Of a DNA stretch of 50,985 nucleotides, positions 1 to 8,494 are shown piece after piece. The notes below the pieces were generated by a model, which was not told the DNA's origin, did not search any database, and saw only the letters and a list, made by a program, of their open reading frames with translations. The number at the start of each line of letters is the position of its first letter. Positions within the stretch are counted from its first letter, which is position 1. The position numbers and the translations under genes are program-made. This stretch comes from CAZEAN01 sp964510225 (GTDB lineage: Bacteria > Planctomycetota > Planctomycetia > Isosphaerales > Isosphaeraceae): contig CAZEAN010000034.1 of assembly GCA_964510225.1 (NCBI GenBank), forward strand, positions 1-50,985. The letters are read 5' to 3'.

Positions 1-60
1 AGCAAGGGTCTCCAAATCCAGCAAAAGATACTCCAGACTTGTGGGTAATTGAAAGGTTCA

Positions 61-3000
61 ATGAACCCCTACAGTGAGACCACGACTACACATGCCATCG
101 GCTCGATGACTGCAGAGGGACAACGGTTCCGCGTCCTCCGACCTCACGCTCAGGGTGGCCTGGGGGCAGTTTTCGTAGCGTTGGATGGCGAGTTGAATCG
201 CGAGGTCGCTCTGAAACAGATCCTCGATCACCACGCTGACGATCCCCTCAGCAGACATCGTTTTGTCATCGAGGCCGAAATCACTGGGGGCTTAGAGCAT
301 CCAGGCATTGTTCCGGTCTACGGACTCGGGTCCTATCAGGATGGACGGCCGTTCTACGCAATGCGGTTCATCAAGGGGAATTCACTGAAGGAGTCGATCG
401 AAAGATTCCACAATAACACCGAGCTTAGAACTGACCAGGGTCGGCGTTCGCTGGAGCTTCGAAAACTACTCCGACGATTCACCGATGTTTGCAACACAAT
501 CGATTATGCACACAGTAGAGGGGTACTGCACCGGGACATAAAGCCAGGAAATGTCATTGTCGGGAAACACGGGGAGACGCTGGTCGTCGATTGGGGACTG
601 GCCAAGGCAAAGGGAAGGACCGAGGAGAACAAAGCACCGGACGAACATACGTTCTGGCCGTTCTCTTCAAGTGGAAGTTCTGAGACACTGCCTGGGACCG
701 CACTGGGCACACCGGCGTACATGAGCCCTGAGCAAGCGCGGGGCGATCTTGAAAGTCTCGGACCTCGTTCCGATGTATATAGTCTTGGAGCCTCACTCTA
801 CTGTTTGCTCACCGGTCATCCCCCCATTCAAGGGGATAACGCAGGCGTAATCCTCAGAAACACCCAGCTTGGTCAATTTCAGCCACCCCGGGACCTTGAA
901 CCGTCGGTCGATTGCCCCCTTGAGGCGATCTGTCTGAAGGCGATGGCACTCGATCCCCTCAACCGATTCGAATCAGCCCGAGCTTTGGCTGACGACATCG
1001 ACCGTTGGCTCGCTGACGAACCGGTCTCAGCTTGGCGTGAGCCCGTTTCCAGACGCACCCGACGCTGGGCACGCCGCCACCGGACACTACTTGCAGCCTC
1101 GATGGTCGCGATTGTCGCCACAGCAGTAGGCCTCGCTCTAGTCGCAGCGATCCAGAACCGAGATCTGAAACGGCTCGATCAAGCGAATCTCTCACTGAGG
1201 GTCGCCAACACCGAGACGTCTCTCGCACGAGACCGCGCCGAACGCCGCGTGGGCCTTGCTTTAGAGGCACTTGGTAGCTTTACCGATACTGTTGATAAGA
1301 ACCTCGACGTCAAGAACCTTCCCGAGAATACGCCTCTACGCGAAGAGTTGCTACGGGGTCCGCTCGATTTCTACAAGCGCCTTCGGGACGATCTTGAGGA
1401 GTCAGGAGACGTCCGGCCTGAGTCACGTGCCGCACTGGCCGACGCCTACATCCGACTCGGTAAGTTATCAGCCGACCTTGGTTCTCAGGAGGATGCCAAC
1501 ACCGCCTTCGACCAAGCAGAGGCAATACTCTCTGCCCTCGCGGAAAATGGTGAGAAGACTCCGCGAGACTCCCTGGCCGAACTCCTCATCAGGCGTGGTA
1601 AACTTCTTCGTCAGAACGGACGGAGCGACGAAGCTCTCGATGACTTCCGGAGAGCCCAGGAGATCCGTGAAGCCCTCCGACTGGAGAATCCAGACGATCT
1701 TGACCAACCGATTGGCTTGGCGAGTGTTTTCCAATATCTCGCCGATCTCCAAATTGACGCGGGCGAACCCATCGCTGCACTGCAGTTCCTCGATCGTTCG
1801 AAGAAGGTCGCCGAGGAAGTACTCCTGATTGATCCCGAATCCAATCCGGCCCAACTGATCAGTGGCCGGGCCGCGCAGCGGAGCGGCGCCATCCTCTCCA
1901 TCATGCAAGGAGAGCTTCCCGAAGCGAGGGAGGCATATGAGGATGCTGTTGCCATCCTCAAGCCGCTGGCCGAGGCAAACCCCGACGACACAGTTGCGCC
2001 ACTCGCGTTGGCAGACTCTTACGCTGGGCTTGGACGGGTCGTAGCTGAACTCGGTGATCAAGAAGCCGCCTTAGGATTTCACCGCCTGAGGCTGGCTGTT
2101 GTCGACTCGCTCGCCGTCACTCGTCCGACTTCGAGCTTAATCCTACGCAACCACGTCACTGCATCCCGCGATCTTGCTCAGGCGCTCGGAGAACTTGGTC
2201 AGTACGAAGAAGCAAAGACAATTCTTGAACAGGCGCTACCAAAGGCAGAAGCAATTGTGGCCAACAACCCCACGGACGGCTTCGCCTTACAGACTCTTGC
2301 CAATGTACACAATGCGATCGGTATCCAACACTTCAACGCAGGCCAGGTAGCCGATGCTCTGGCCTCCATCGAAGACAATGCCGACGTGATGCAACGTGTG
2401 GTGGAACTGAGTCCAGAAAACCTCAATATACGACGAAACCTGGCCGGGACCCGGTACAACATCGGCTACCTCCGGCGTGAACTCGGAGACAACGCGGGTG
2501 CGCTCGCTGCATACGACGAGTCATTGGAAATGCGCCTGGCACTCGACCGAGAGTACCCTGACGACCCACGGTTCGCCTTTGACGCTGCCGCTACCCTGGG
2601 TAACATAGCGAATATCTACCGAGTCGAGGGAAACCTCGAAACCTCCCTAGATGCCTTGTACCGTGCCGTCGACCTCTTCGATCGGCTCGCGCGTGAGTAC
2701 CCCGAGAACGTGAGCTATGTCGACTACCTCGCACGCAACCAGTGCAACCTGGCGAGTACCCTGATCGAACTCGGAGAACTCAGTTTGGCTGGGCCTCTCT
2801 TGGAACAGGCAACCGAACTCCTCAGACCTCTCGTCGAGGCCGAGCCCAACGTAATCCTCTTCCGCCAGGACCTCGTTCTGAACCTCGAGAACCGTGGCAA
2901 GCTTGCCCTTGCCGAGGGGCGGGCCGAGGATGCGATCGAACTGTACCGCCAGGCGGTCGAAGTTGATGAGTCTATTGCGCAGATCCAGCCCGACAGTACC

Positions 3001-3636
3001 ACGGTTGTCGACACTCTCGCTCTAAACTTGGATTCACTCGCCAGGTCGTTGCTCGCCGCAGGGCAATTTGAAGAAGCCCTCCCCTCCCTCGACCGGGCCG
3101 AGACAATTCTGAATCAGGGCCTTGCTCAGAGACCAGACGACGCCCGTATCCCATCGATCTTCGCTCAGGTCCTTCTGCGTCGGGCCGAGGCACTCGCAAG
3201 GCTTGAACGCCTTGAGGAGGCCGCCGATGCCTGGTCGCGATTCGAGCTAATGGTCCCCAAAGACTCCCGGATCGGCCTTGGCCCTGCACTACTGGCAGCC
3301 TGGTCTGGCGACGCTGAGAACGCCCTCAACACGTTGAACTCTCTCCCCCCGCTCGATCAGTCGGATGTGGCAACACCCGCTCTGCTCTTCGAGCGCGCTC
3401 GGGTCGCCGTACTCGCCGCCTTGGTGAGCCCGAACGTCGACCTCGCTGAGCGCTCTGATGAATGTGCCGTCGCCTTGCTGACCCGCTCCGCCGCCCTTGG
3501 TCAGTTCCGCCTTCAACGCGCTCGGGCCGACCTTAAGATCCAACCCGAATGGGCACGACTGCATCACCGCGAGGACTTCGCACCGATTCGGCTCGACCTG
3601 GCTTTCCCTACCAACCCCTTTGCCCAAGTTCGCTGA
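61..3636 (+). CDS. Membrane-anchored Ser/Thr protein kinase with C-terminal TPR array
   Basis: Predicted 1191-residue Hanks-type kinase that phosphorylates Ser/Thr on unidentified targets. The kinase domain covers about residues 23-320: glycine-rich loop around 31-35, catalytic Lys52 in VALK, HRD at 157-159, DWG at 177-179 in place of DFG (a common variant in planctomycete kinases), and SPE at 222-224 in place of APE. A hydrophobic segment at about 343-363 follows a run of arginines and should be a single membrane span. The remaining ~800 residues are helical repeats with A/L/Y spacing typical of TPRs, so the repeats probably lie outside the cytoplasm or form a docking surface. I chose ATG 61 because GAAAGG precedes it by 4 bases; an in-frame TTG at 49 would add four residues. 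The gene upstream is cut off by the window edge. The kinase class is certain; partners are unknown. Confidence 0.93.
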   Translation: MNPYSETTTTHAIGSMTAEGQRFRVLRPHAQGGLGAVFVALDGELNREVALKQILDHHADDPLSRHRFVIEAEITGGLEHPGIVPVYGLGSYQDGRPFYAMRFIKGNSLKESIERFHNNTELRTDQGRRSLELRKLLRRFTDVCNTIDYAHSRGVLHRDIKPGNVIVGKHGETLVVDWGLAKAKGRTEENKAPDEHTFWPFSSSGSSETLPGTALGTPAYMSPEQARGDLESLGPRSDVYSLGASLYCLLTGHPPIQGDNAGVILRNTQLGQFQPPRDLEPSVDCPLEAICLKAMALDPLNRFESARALADDIDRWLADEPVSAWREPVSRRTRRWARRHRTLLAASMVAIVATAVGLALVAAIQNRDLKRLDQANLSLRVANTETSLARDRAERRVGLALEALGSFTDTVDKNLDVKNLPENTPLREELLRGPLDFYKRLRDDLEESGDVRPESRAALADAYIRLGKLSADLGSQEDANTAFDQAEAILSALAENGEKTPRDSLAELLIRRGKLLRQNGRSDEALDDFRRAQEIREALRLENPDDLDQPIGLASVFQYLADLQIDAGEPIAALQFLDRSKKVAEEVLLIDPESNPAQLISGRAAQRSGAILSIMQGELPEAREAYEDAVAILKPLAEANPDDTVAPLALADSYAGLGRVVAELGDQEAALGFHRLRLAVVDSLAVTRPTSSLILRNHVTASRDLAQALGELGQYEEAKTILEQALPKAEAIVANNPTDGFALQTLANVHNAIGIQHFNAGQVADALASIEDNADVMQRVVELSPENLNIRRNLAGTRYNIGYLRRELGDNAGALAAYDESLEMRLALDREYPDDPRFAFDAAATLGNIANIYRVEGNLETSLDALYRAVDLFDRLAREYPENVSYVDYLARNQCNLASTLIELGELSLAGPLLEQATELLRPLVEAEPNVILFRQDLVLNLENRGKLALAEGRAEDAIELYRQAVEVDESIAQIQPDSTTVVDTLALNLDSLARSLLAAGQFEEALPSLDRAETILNQGLAQRPDDARIPSIFAQVLLRRAEALARLERLEEAADAWSRFELMVPKDSRIGLGPALLAAWSGDAENALNTLNSLPPLDQSDVATPALLFERARVAVLAALVSPNVDLAERSDECAVALLTRSAALGQFRLQRARADLKIQPEWARLHHREDFAPIRLDLAFPTNPFAQVR

Positions 3637-3785
3637 CAACCTTGGCAGTGCAGACTACCCCTGACAGGCTGAAAAGAGTGTTGCCACTTACTGCGGATCT
3701 TGCGACACCAGACGGAAGGGCACACCGGTTCCATGTTGTTTGTACACTTCACCGGCCCTCGGCTATTGTTCGGGATTGATCAACC

Positions 3786-4670
3786 GTGAAGACGCTTATT
3801 ATTGGTGCGGGTTATCTCGGAGTCCGGGTCGGACAGCGGCTCTTGGCGTTGGGTGATCAGGTGACGGCGACCACTCGGTCAACGGAACGTAGTCTGCTAC
3901 TCAACTCGCTCGGAATGGAACCGCTCGTACTCGATCTCCTCCGACCAGAAACCCTTGAGACTATTCCAGAAGTCGACCGGACACTCTACTGTATCGGTTT
4001 TGATCGTCGCGGTGCTGCCTCACGACGTGAAGTGACGGTCGAAGGACTGCACCAGACACTTAACGTACTCCTCAGGCGGAGCAAGGCGATCGTCTACACC
4101 AGTACCTCCGGTGTCTATGGCGATCATCAAGGAGGCGTTGTCGATGAGAGTACCCCCGCACAACCGATCACCGAATCGGGAAAGCTCAACCTGGAGGCGG
4201 AGGAGTTACTCCAATCCGCTGCTGCAACCGGAGGAATCCCGACCACCATCCTTCGGTACTCCGGACTCTACGGTCCCGGTCGGTTACTCCGAAGCGGTCC
4301 GATCAAAGCGGGGGAACCGATTCAGACCCATCCCGAGTCGTTCCTAAATCTGATCCAGATTGACGACGCCGCCGCTGCAACAGTTCTTGCGTTGCAATCG
4401 AGTGCAGTACCTACTCATCCACTCTACTTAGTCACAGATGATCAACCGGTCACCCGAGGTGACTTCTACACAACACTTGCTGCTTTGCTCCATGCGCCTA
4501 CCCCGCGCTTTGTTGCCCCACCCCAAGCCGAGACTGCACGGAGCGAGGCCAACAAGCGTCTTTCGAACGCACGAATCAAAGAAGCGTTGGGATTCGCTCC
4601 CAGGTACCCGACCTTCGAAACAGGCTTAGCCGCTGCGATCGAAGCCGAGCGCAGCGGTCTAAATTCTTGA
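3786..4670 (+). CDS. NAD(P)-dependent epimerase/dehydratase, atypical SDR
   Basis: 294 residues. The N-terminus carries the Rossmann nucleotide-binding motif GAGYLGVR, and the mid region has YTSTSGVYG, the serine-containing strand typical of the extended/atypical SDR family (nucleoside-diphosphate-sugar epimerase type). The usual YxxxK catalytic pair is not evident at the expected place, where ESGKLNLEAE stands instead, so it may be an atypical SDR of the YeeZ type rather than a true sugar epimerase. GTG start at 3786; no convincing Shine-Dalgarno. It lies 149 bases after the kinase gene on the same strand and convergent with the peroxiredoxin gene. Substrate not predictable. Confidence 0.82.
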   Translation: MKTLIIGAGYLGVRVGQRLLALGDQVTATTRSTERSLLLNSLGMEPLVLDLLRPETLETIPEVDRTLYCIGFDRRGAASRREVTVEGLHQTLNVLLRRSKAIVYTSTSGVYGDHQGGVVDESTPAQPITESGKLNLEAEELLQSAAATGGIPTTILRYSGLYGPGRLLRSGPIKAGEPIQTHPESFLNLIQIDDAAAATVLALQSSAVPTHPLYLVTDDQPVTRGDFYTTLAALLHAPTPRFVAPPQAETARSEANKRLSNARIKEALGFAPRYPTFETGLAAAIEAERSGLNS

Positions 4671-4683
4671 TAACTCGCCAGCC

Positions 4684-5226
4684 TTACTCGCCGGCAATCC
4701 CGAGTTCCTTGAGGGTCTCAGCAACTTCAGCACCGGCATTTTCGGTCTGAATCTGGGTGTCGATTGCGCGGATGATACCTTCTTGATCGATGTAGAAGGT
4801 AACCCGTCGCGCGAGTGGTCGGTTCGGGAAGAGGACGCCGTAAGCCTTGGCAACACTGGCATCAGGATCGCTGAGGATCGGGTAATCGGCTCCGACAGAA
4901 GTGGCGAAGCGTGTGTTGTCGTCCACCTTGTCAGTGCTTGCGGTGAAGTAAGCGACGTTCAAAGGCTTGAGGAGATTTCCCTGAGTCGCCATTGAGGTGC
5001 ACTGCTTGGTGCAGCCGCCCGTAAATGCCTTCGGGAACCAAGCGAGAACAACCGCCTTCTTTCCCTTGAAGTCGGCAAGTGAGTAGGTCTTGCCGTCGGA
5101 GCCCTTCATGGTGAATTCCGGGGCTTGATCACCGACTTTCAATTCAGCCTGTGCCGAGAGAGGTGCCAGGAAGACGATTGCGAGGCCGGCGATCGCCGAC
5201 AGAATCCAACCGGTGGTGCGAGTCAT
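4684..5226 (-). CDS. Secreted peroxiredoxin (AhpC/TSA, BCP-like)
   Basis: 180 residues. A signal peptide occupies about residues 1-27 (ending SAQA-E), followed by a thioredoxin-fold peroxidase domain with VGDQAPEFTMKG and the active-site stretch FTGGCTKQC. The TxxC motif gives Thr69 and peroxidatic Cys72; Cys76 is placed to act as a resolving cysteine in a CxxxC arrangement close to that of bacterioferritin co-migratory protein (BCP). Expected to reduce peroxides in the periplasm using an unknown thiol donor. ATG 5226 is preferred because the signal sequence starts there; the frame stays open 63 bases further upstream. It converges with the epimerase gene, with only 13 bases between the stops. 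Confidence 0.85.
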   Translation of the reverse strand: MTRTTGWILSAIAGLAIVFLAPLSAQAELKVGDQAPEFTMKGSDGKTYSLADFKGKKAVVLAWFPKAFTGGCTKQCTSMATQGNLLKPLNVAYFTASTDKVDDNTRFATSVGADYPILSDPDASVAKAYGVLFPNRPLARRVTFYIDQEGIIRAIDTQIQTENAGAEVAETLKELGIAGE

Positions 5227-5723
5227 GGCGCGGAACTCCGTTCGAGTGTGAGCAGTTCTCAAGTCGATCAATGCCCTGGCCGGTGTCATTTAGCTCGGGT
5301 CGATGACAGCCAGATAAACCAGGGCTATCCATCGTCATAGCAGCATCAGGCCGGACTTTCAATCTTCGGGGTCTTTTGGAAATGGAATAGACGAAGAGTC
5401 GGCTCGCTTTCCGACCCGAACCCACTGGTGAATTGTGAGCATCTTGTGAAGTTCGCCGTCGAGGGTTTGGGACTATCTGAGGAAATGCAAGAGCTTGTGT
5501 GTTCCCTCAATCCCTCGGGATCGGTGGGTAACTTCTTCTAGCATCACTTCCCACCAAAACAAGTCACGAAGGCTTCATCCAGTGAAGAGTGGTACACAAT
5601 CTTTAATTCACATCAGAATGATGCTTGCGAACCACGTCACTCTCTCCGCATAATCATCCCGCCCGATAAGCACTCTGGATAGTTCAACAATAATTAACAT
5701 TTCTTGCAAATTAGTACTGTTCG
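5227..5723. other. Intergenic region between divergent genes, nothing recognised
   Basis: About 500 bases separate the peroxiredoxin start (leftward) from the frameshifted barrel-like gene (rightward). It should hold both promoters. I translated it by eye in several frames and saw no recognisable gene fragment, RNA gene or strong hairpin. Confidence 0.4.
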
Positions 5724-6244
5724 ATGCTTTGCATCCTGCCGTTCAGCCTTGTCTTGACCGCCGGTCTGTTCATTCCTGTTCTTCTCTTGGCCCAGGAAGG
5801 GGACCTCAAAAAGATGGAATGGCTCATCGGGGAGTGGACGAACCACGTCGAACTCCCGGACGGCCAGATCATGAATGGCGTGGGTACCTTTGAGTGGCTG
5901 CACGACAAGAAGTTCCTCCGCCACACCTACGTCGGCGAGGTCGACGGCGAGGTCACTCTCGTGCGCGAAATTAGCTGGTATTGGGACCCTGTGGACCAGG
6001 TGGTCCGAGGCATTTACTTCGACAAAGACGGAAGTTGGGGACGAGGGTCGACCAAGGTTGATGACGGAATCGTCACTACCGGTGACCAGTTTGAGGGTGT
6101 CGATGCGGACGGTAAGCCTCGCCCCCCCTTTACCACATCATGAAACGGGATGGCCCTGACTTGTGGACCTTACAGAGTGGGCCCATCGTTGATGGCGAAC
6201 GCCAACCCCCTGGTCCAGTTCTCGAATACCACCGCAAGAAGTAG
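5724..6244 (+). pseudogene. Frameshifted secreted lipocalin-like (DUF1579-type) protein
   Basis: The open frame from ATG 5724 stops at 6143 after 139 residues: a signal peptide (about 1-23, ending LLLA-Q), then EGDLKKMEWLIGEW and alternating beta strands as in DUF1579/lipocalin-like secreted proteins. Just before that stop lies a run of seven C (6122-6128). Adding one base there continues the protein in the next frame with YHIMKRDGPDLWTLQSGP... and a GER-P-GPVLEYHRKK ending, stopping at TAG 6242-6244. That tail looks like the family's normal C-terminus, so the gene is broken by a one-base deletion or the assembly dropped a C. Ligand unknown. No clear ribosome binding site is visible. Confidence 0.6.
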
Positions 6245-6600
6245 GACAACGGGCCGAGAAGGGGCTCCACTTGCCGATTTGCTGGATATTCTGTCCTCAG
6301 TCGGACGATGCGGCGTACTCCACCATTCGATCCATCGATGAGCGCTCCGCGAGTCATCTGGATTCATGAAACGCTTACTTCACAATTGCTGGACGTCGCG
6401 GCGTCTTGCGCTCTTCTAACCTACGACGAGTAATCTATGAGCTGATCAACATCGAGAGCTTATTGATTACACAGAGATCAGGCTGTATGTTCGCCGCCTG
6501 ATAAACGTGCTGGTACTGGCGTTCATCAGACGGGCCAGTAATGCGATCACCGTTGACACGATTCTACCCCAAAACCTACAGCAGAATTCTTGAGTAGATC
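6245..6600. other. Intergenic region, short repeated motif
   Basis: 356 bases without a gene. The only structure noted is attcatgaaacgctta at 6362-6377, which recurs with one mismatch at 7358-7373 downstream of the next gene, with a matching agtca five bases before each copy. Confidence 0.4.
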
Positions 6601-7164
6601 ATGATGAGCAAGCTGAGTCGAACTACACCTGGGATGATGGTGGCGGCTTTAACCCTATCCACACTAGGATTCATCACCAATACCCAAGCCAACGACGAAA
6701 CAGGGCCGCGCAAAGAGCTGAACAAGATCCCCTGGATCCTTGGCACCTGGGAAGCAACAGGTCCGGCACGCCCACGTTCAAATCTTACACCATTTGCCGC
6801 CCTGGATGGGAAGGAGTCCACGTCTAGAATAACAAACAGCGACAGAGGAACCCATTTCGAAGGGAAGACCGAATGGATCGTCGATGGCGAGGTTGTCTTA
6901 GAACACCTAAACATTTATTATCCCCGCCGCGTGACGCCTGAGTCGCCATGGGAGCTGGGGCTTTTGGCGGCGTACAGTAGCATGTCTTATCAAGAGGGAT
7001 ACGTGAAGAAAGCTGAAGAGGGTCGACTCGAATCCGTCTACAGATCTTCAGACGGAGTTATGGAGTGGGTCTTCGTTTTCGAGAGAATCGGACCGGATGA
7101 AATTGATCTAGTCGGGTCTGGCGCTGAGGCTATGATCACTCGACGTATCAAGGCATCAGACTAA
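6601..7164 (+). CDS. Secreted lipocalin-like protein, unknown function
   Basis: 187 residues. Residues 1-30 form a signal peptide ending near TQA-ND. The mature part begins IPWILGTWEATG, reminiscent of EWLIGEW in the gene before it, and continues with strand-rich sequence (THFEGKTEWIVDGEVVLE, MEWVFVFERIG). Both proteins may therefore be distant relatives with a small beta-barrel, DUF1579-type fold. Two adjacent methionines occur at 6601 and 6604. No enzyme motif is visible. The gene is free-standing: about 350 bases upstream and 230 downstream are non-coding. Confidence 0.6.
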   Translation: MMSKLSRTTPGMMVAALTLSTLGFITNTQANDETGPRKELNKIPWILGTWEATGPARPRSNLTPFAALDGKESTSRITNSDRGTHFEGKTEWIVDGEVVLEHLNIYYPRRVTPESPWELGLLAAYSSMSYQEGYVKKAEEGRLESVYRSSDGVMEWVFVFERIGPDEIDLVGSGAEAMITRRIKASD

Positions 7165-7393
7165 TCACCCAACCCAGCCTTGTACTCGAGGTCGCAATCG
7201 AGCCACCTCGACCGCTTATCTCTTATAGCCCAACGAAGTCGAACGACTTCCGAGATGGAGCTTCGCCTACTGAACCGTTCGAGAACCTGTCTCTGGGCCA
7301 ATTGATTGGCGAACTCTCCAACTCGGCAAACTAGCAAGCGTTTCGTAAGTCACGCTAATTCATGCAACGCTTATCATGATTTGTGACAAATGT

Positions 7394-8266
7394 TCAACCT
7401 TGGGAATCGATCCATCCGAGGTCTTGGAGGAATCGCTCGGCCTCACCGAGAGTCTTCGATCGCCAAGGCTCCCTGTTAAAGAAACCGTGCGGTTGGTCCT
7501 TAGCGTAACTGACTTCACAGGGCACCCCAGCGCGCTCCATTTTGGACCGGAAGCGTTCCATGACTTCAACGGGAACCAAGCGATCATTGGTCCCAAGAAA
7601 GACAATCGTGGGAGGATCGTCATCCGAGACGTTGTGAGCCGGTGAGAACGATCGATAGCGGTCCCCCACCCGTTCGTAACCGTAGCCATCCTTGGGCCCG
7701 TTGTCCAGGACCGGGTTAAAGAGGATCAATGCGTTCGGCTTCCATGAGGTCTCGCTCTTGATCTGGGCTCCCTCCAGACGATCGACAATCCCGAGGAATC
7801 CCGCGAGATGACCTCCGGCTGAACCGCCTCCCGCAGCAACCCGATCAGGATCGATCCCCAGCTCAGCAGCGTGGTCGCGAACATACTGCATCGCTGAAAT
7901 CCCGTCTTCCAGACAGACTACCGGCGGCACTTTCGAGCCCCGCTCGAGTAATCGATACTCGACCATAATGCAGACTAATCCACGAGCGGCGAAGTACTCT
8001 GTGGCCTCGTTGAATTGGCCCGGACTTCCTCCAACATAGCCACCACCGTGGAAGAACAGAATCGCCGGACGCCGTTCCTCAGGCTTCCAGTCGCTCGGGT
8101 AGACGACATAGAGATGAAGATCTCGGCCATCCACAGACTTGTAGACCTTCGGCTTGCCGTTGGGATCGGCAGCTGCCGCGAGATCGCCGCCCCAGATCTT
8201 CACTCCCGCAATCGAGAAGATAACAAGTGTAAGTTTCAGCGCCGGACATCCTGCAACGAAGCGCAT
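7394..8266 (-). CDS. Secreted alpha/beta-hydrolase, esterase/lipase (HSL/BD-FAE-like)
   Basis: 290 residues, likely exported: a hydrophobic stretch occupies about residues 9-33. The core shows the oxyanion-hole HGGG at 73-76, the nucleophile elbow GGSAGGH with Ser149, Asp228 in GTNDRLVP and His260 in QPHGF, a complete catalytic triad. Planctomycetes encode many such carboxylesterases, often annotated alpha/beta hydrolase or BD-FAE; the substrate is probably an acyl or acetyl ester on a carbohydrate, which is inference. ATG 8266 is chosen because AGGAGA lies 8 bases upstream; the frame remains open to 8332. Divergent from the zinc-ribbon kinase. Confidence 0.87.
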   Translation of the reverse strand: MRFVAGCPALKLTLVIFSIAGVKIWGGDLAAAADPNGKPKVYKSVDGRDLHLYVVYPSDWKPEERRPAILFFHGGGYVGGSPGQFNEATEYFAARGLVCIMVEYRLLERGSKVPPVVCLEDGISAMQYVRDHAAELGIDPDRVAAGGGSAGGHLAGFLGIVDRLEGAQIKSETSWKPNALILFNPVLDNGPKDGYGYERVGDRYRSFSPAHNVSDDDPPTIVFLGTNDRLVPVEVMERFRSKMERAGVPCEVSYAKDQPHGFFNREPWRSKTLGEAERFLQDLGWIDSQG

Positions 8267-8494
8267 CGTAAGTTCTCCTGGATATCGTAAAAGGGTCGCC
8301 CTGAGAATTATCCTACAGGGTCCGGAGTTCAAGAGCAGCTCACGAACAAGCCGAGAAAGTAGTGAATCTGGTGACTGAACCGACTAAGAGGTAAACTAAA
8401 CTGAGTTTCGCCGGTGTGCGCAAGTAAGCCTCTAATTGAACGTCTGCTAGAGCAGCGGTGAGCATTCATTTCTTTGGGAAGGCAGGGTATACGG

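Noticed and set aside
1271..1828. 185-codon frame inside the first kinase gene
   Set aside because: Shadow in another frame of the TPR region; arginine- and serine-rich composition typical of chance translation.
7240..7262. Palindrome gaagtcgaacgacttc after the second barrel-like gene
   Set aside because: Two-base loop and no T tract; too small to call a terminator.
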